From contig URKW01000102.1 in the NCBI GenBank assembly GCA_900548615.1, positions 1 to 6,679 of the forward strand: a stretch of DNA of 6,679 nucleotides, read 5' to 3'. Positions 6,292-6,679 of this stretch are shown in pieces (position 1 is the first letter of the stretch; every line of letters begins with the position of its first letter). A model generated the notes under the pieces. It made no database searches, was not told the origin of the DNA, and was given only the letters and a program-made list of their open reading frames with translations. The DNA comes from an uncultured Eubacteriales bacterium (GTDB lineage Bacteria; Bacillota; Clostridia; Oscillospirales; Oscillospiraceae). Position numbers and translations under genes: made by a program.

Positions 6292-6320
6292 ATTATAGCA
6301 AATATCCGGCATGAAAACAA
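6292..6320 (-). promoter_or_regulatory. Sigma-A-type extended -10 promoter for the M50-scpAB operon
   Basis: A perfect TATAAT (6297-6292, minus strand) is preceded by TGC, giving an extended -10 element. A weak -35, TTGTTT (6320-6315), is 17 nt upstream. Transcription would begin near 6285, leaving a leader of about 50 nt before the TTG start at 6235. This is the best promoter in the window and is placed ahead of the first gene of the collinear set. A poor -35 with an extended -10 is a known way to obtain moderate constitutive expression. Confidence 0.75.
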
Positions 6321-6340
6321 GGAAAAAAATCCCGCATTTC

Positions 6341-6371
6341 TGTAACCATTTTGTTGCCGAAGTTGTAACCA
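6341..6371. repeat. Direct repeat TGTAACCA x2 in the divergent promoter region
   Basis: TGTAACCA occurs at 6341-6348 (TGTAACCATT) and again at 6364-6371 (TGTAACCAAT). The starts are 23 bp apart, about two helical turns, so both copies would face the same side of the DNA. They lie upstream of the minus-strand -35 and also upstream of the plus-strand promoter element, so a regulator bound here could act on either gene. No regulator is assigned. Confidence 0.4.
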
Positions 6372-6410
6372 ATACGAGACGGAATCGTAATGATGTTTTT
6401 ATTTATTTCG

Positions 6411-6419
6411 CATATACTA
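6411..6419 (+). promoter_or_regulatory. Possible -10 element for the small plus-strand gene
   Basis: CATATACTA lies about 54 nt before the ATG. It contains TATACT (6413-6418), five of six bases of the sigma-A -10, but no good -35 at 17 nt (ATGATG). It also fits the mother-cell sigma-K -10 pattern CATAnnnTA and nearly fits that of sigma-E, again without a clear -35. Some promoter must exist here to serve the gene; which sigma factor is used is unresolved. A second, weaker candidate is TTGTAA (6363-6368) with CGTAAT (6386-6391). Confidence 0.4.
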
Positions 6420-6472
6420 TAGGCAAAGGGTAAGAAAGAAAAAATCGTTCACACTTTGAAAGGAGTATCGCC

Positions 6473-6652
6473 ATGAAGAACCTGTTCCCCATCGCCGCGG
6501 GCGTGGTGCTGTGCCTGATCTGCACCGTTGTCGGCTTCCTGATCCCCCAGGTCTCCGCGCTGGCCTATATCACCGTTTCTCTGGCCTGCGTCACAGGACT
6601 TTTGTGCATCGGCGGTATCCTCCGTCATGTCACACGCGGCGGCTCTGTGTAA
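6473..6652 (+). CDS. Small two-helix membrane protein of unknown function (59 aa)
   Basis: Short open reading frame divergent from the M50-scpAB operon. The product begins MKNLFPIAAG and has two hydrophobic segments, about residues 5-24 and 28-50, separated by a tight IPQVS turn, with a basic C-terminus (RHVTRGG). That pattern suggests a hairpin-like integral membrane protein with both ends on the same side, likely cytoplasmic. Reality is supported by AGGAG (6461-6465) 7 nt before the ATG, by GC-rich codon use (CTG, GGC, ATC, GCC) that matches neighbouring genes and contrasts with the AT-rich upstream region, and by a TAA stop. It contains four cysteines (14, 17, 39, 46). I recognise no family. 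It could be a conserved lineage-specific small membrane protein or part of a locus continuing to the right. Confidence 0.75.
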   Translation: MKNLFPIAAGVVLCLICTVVGFLIPQVSALAYITVSLACVTGLLCIGGILRHVTRGGSV

Positions 6653-6679
6653 GCGCCGCGCTCACATAAGGCCGCCCCG

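Noticed and set aside
6321..6333. GGAAAAAAATCCC as a possible terminator stem
   Set aside because: Only three base pairs can form, and it sits between divergent promoters rather than after a gene.

Overview
The window looks like chromosomal DNA of a GC-rich, spore-forming Firmicute, most likely a Clostridia member of the Oscillospiraceae (relatives of Oscillibacter, Flavonifractor and similar gut genera). The evidence is strong AGGAGG-type ribosome binding sites, a YtfJ/GerW-family sporulation protein, a DUF2953 protein, and an ScpA whose N-terminus carries an extra segment before the usual FEGPLDL block. The family-level placement is inference from gene content and style, not from a search.

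Layout. Nine genes lie head to tail on the minus strand, from about 6235 down to the left edge. In transcription order they are: a TTG-started site-2 (M50) membrane protease, scpA (also TTG-started), scpB, a DUF2953 membrane-anchored protein, a YtfJ/GerW-family protein, a short DacF-like D-Ala-D-Ala carboxypeptidase, an RluB-type pseudouridine synthase, a MurR/RpiR-family regulator, and the N-terminal part of an HI0933-family flavoprotein that runs off the window. Gaps are 11, 12, 27, 37 and 61 nt; the last three junctions overlap by 4, 4 and 8 nt. No internal terminator is visible, so one long operon is plausible. It would be driven by a clear extended -10 promoter (TGC-TATAAT) at 6292-6320.

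Right end. A 237-nt AT-rich divergent intergenic region (6236-6472) separates this operon from a small plus-strand gene (6473-6652). That gene encodes a 59-residue protein with two predicted membrane segments, and it has an excellent ribosome binding site. The intergenic region holds the minus-strand promoter, two copies of TGTAACCA spaced 23 bp apart, and a plus-strand CATATACTA element. There is no gene-free stretch over 300 bases.

How the genes fit together. The operon mixes chromosome segregation (ScpA/ScpB, the non-SMC condensin subunits), cell-wall trimming (carboxypeptidase), sporulation or germination (YtfJ/GerW family) and rRNA modification (RluB). This resembles the scpAB / DUF2953 / ytfJ / dac / rluB neighbourhoods known from Firmicutes. 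The RpiR-type regulator is the one member with no evident functional partner here.

No new defence, mobile or CRISPR-like system is visible. The most interesting non-coding signal is a pair of adjacent hairpins in the 61-nt gap before the carboxypeptidase. One of them is a perfect 8-bp inverted repeat that puts the likely ribosome binding site in its loop and part of the start codon in its stem.
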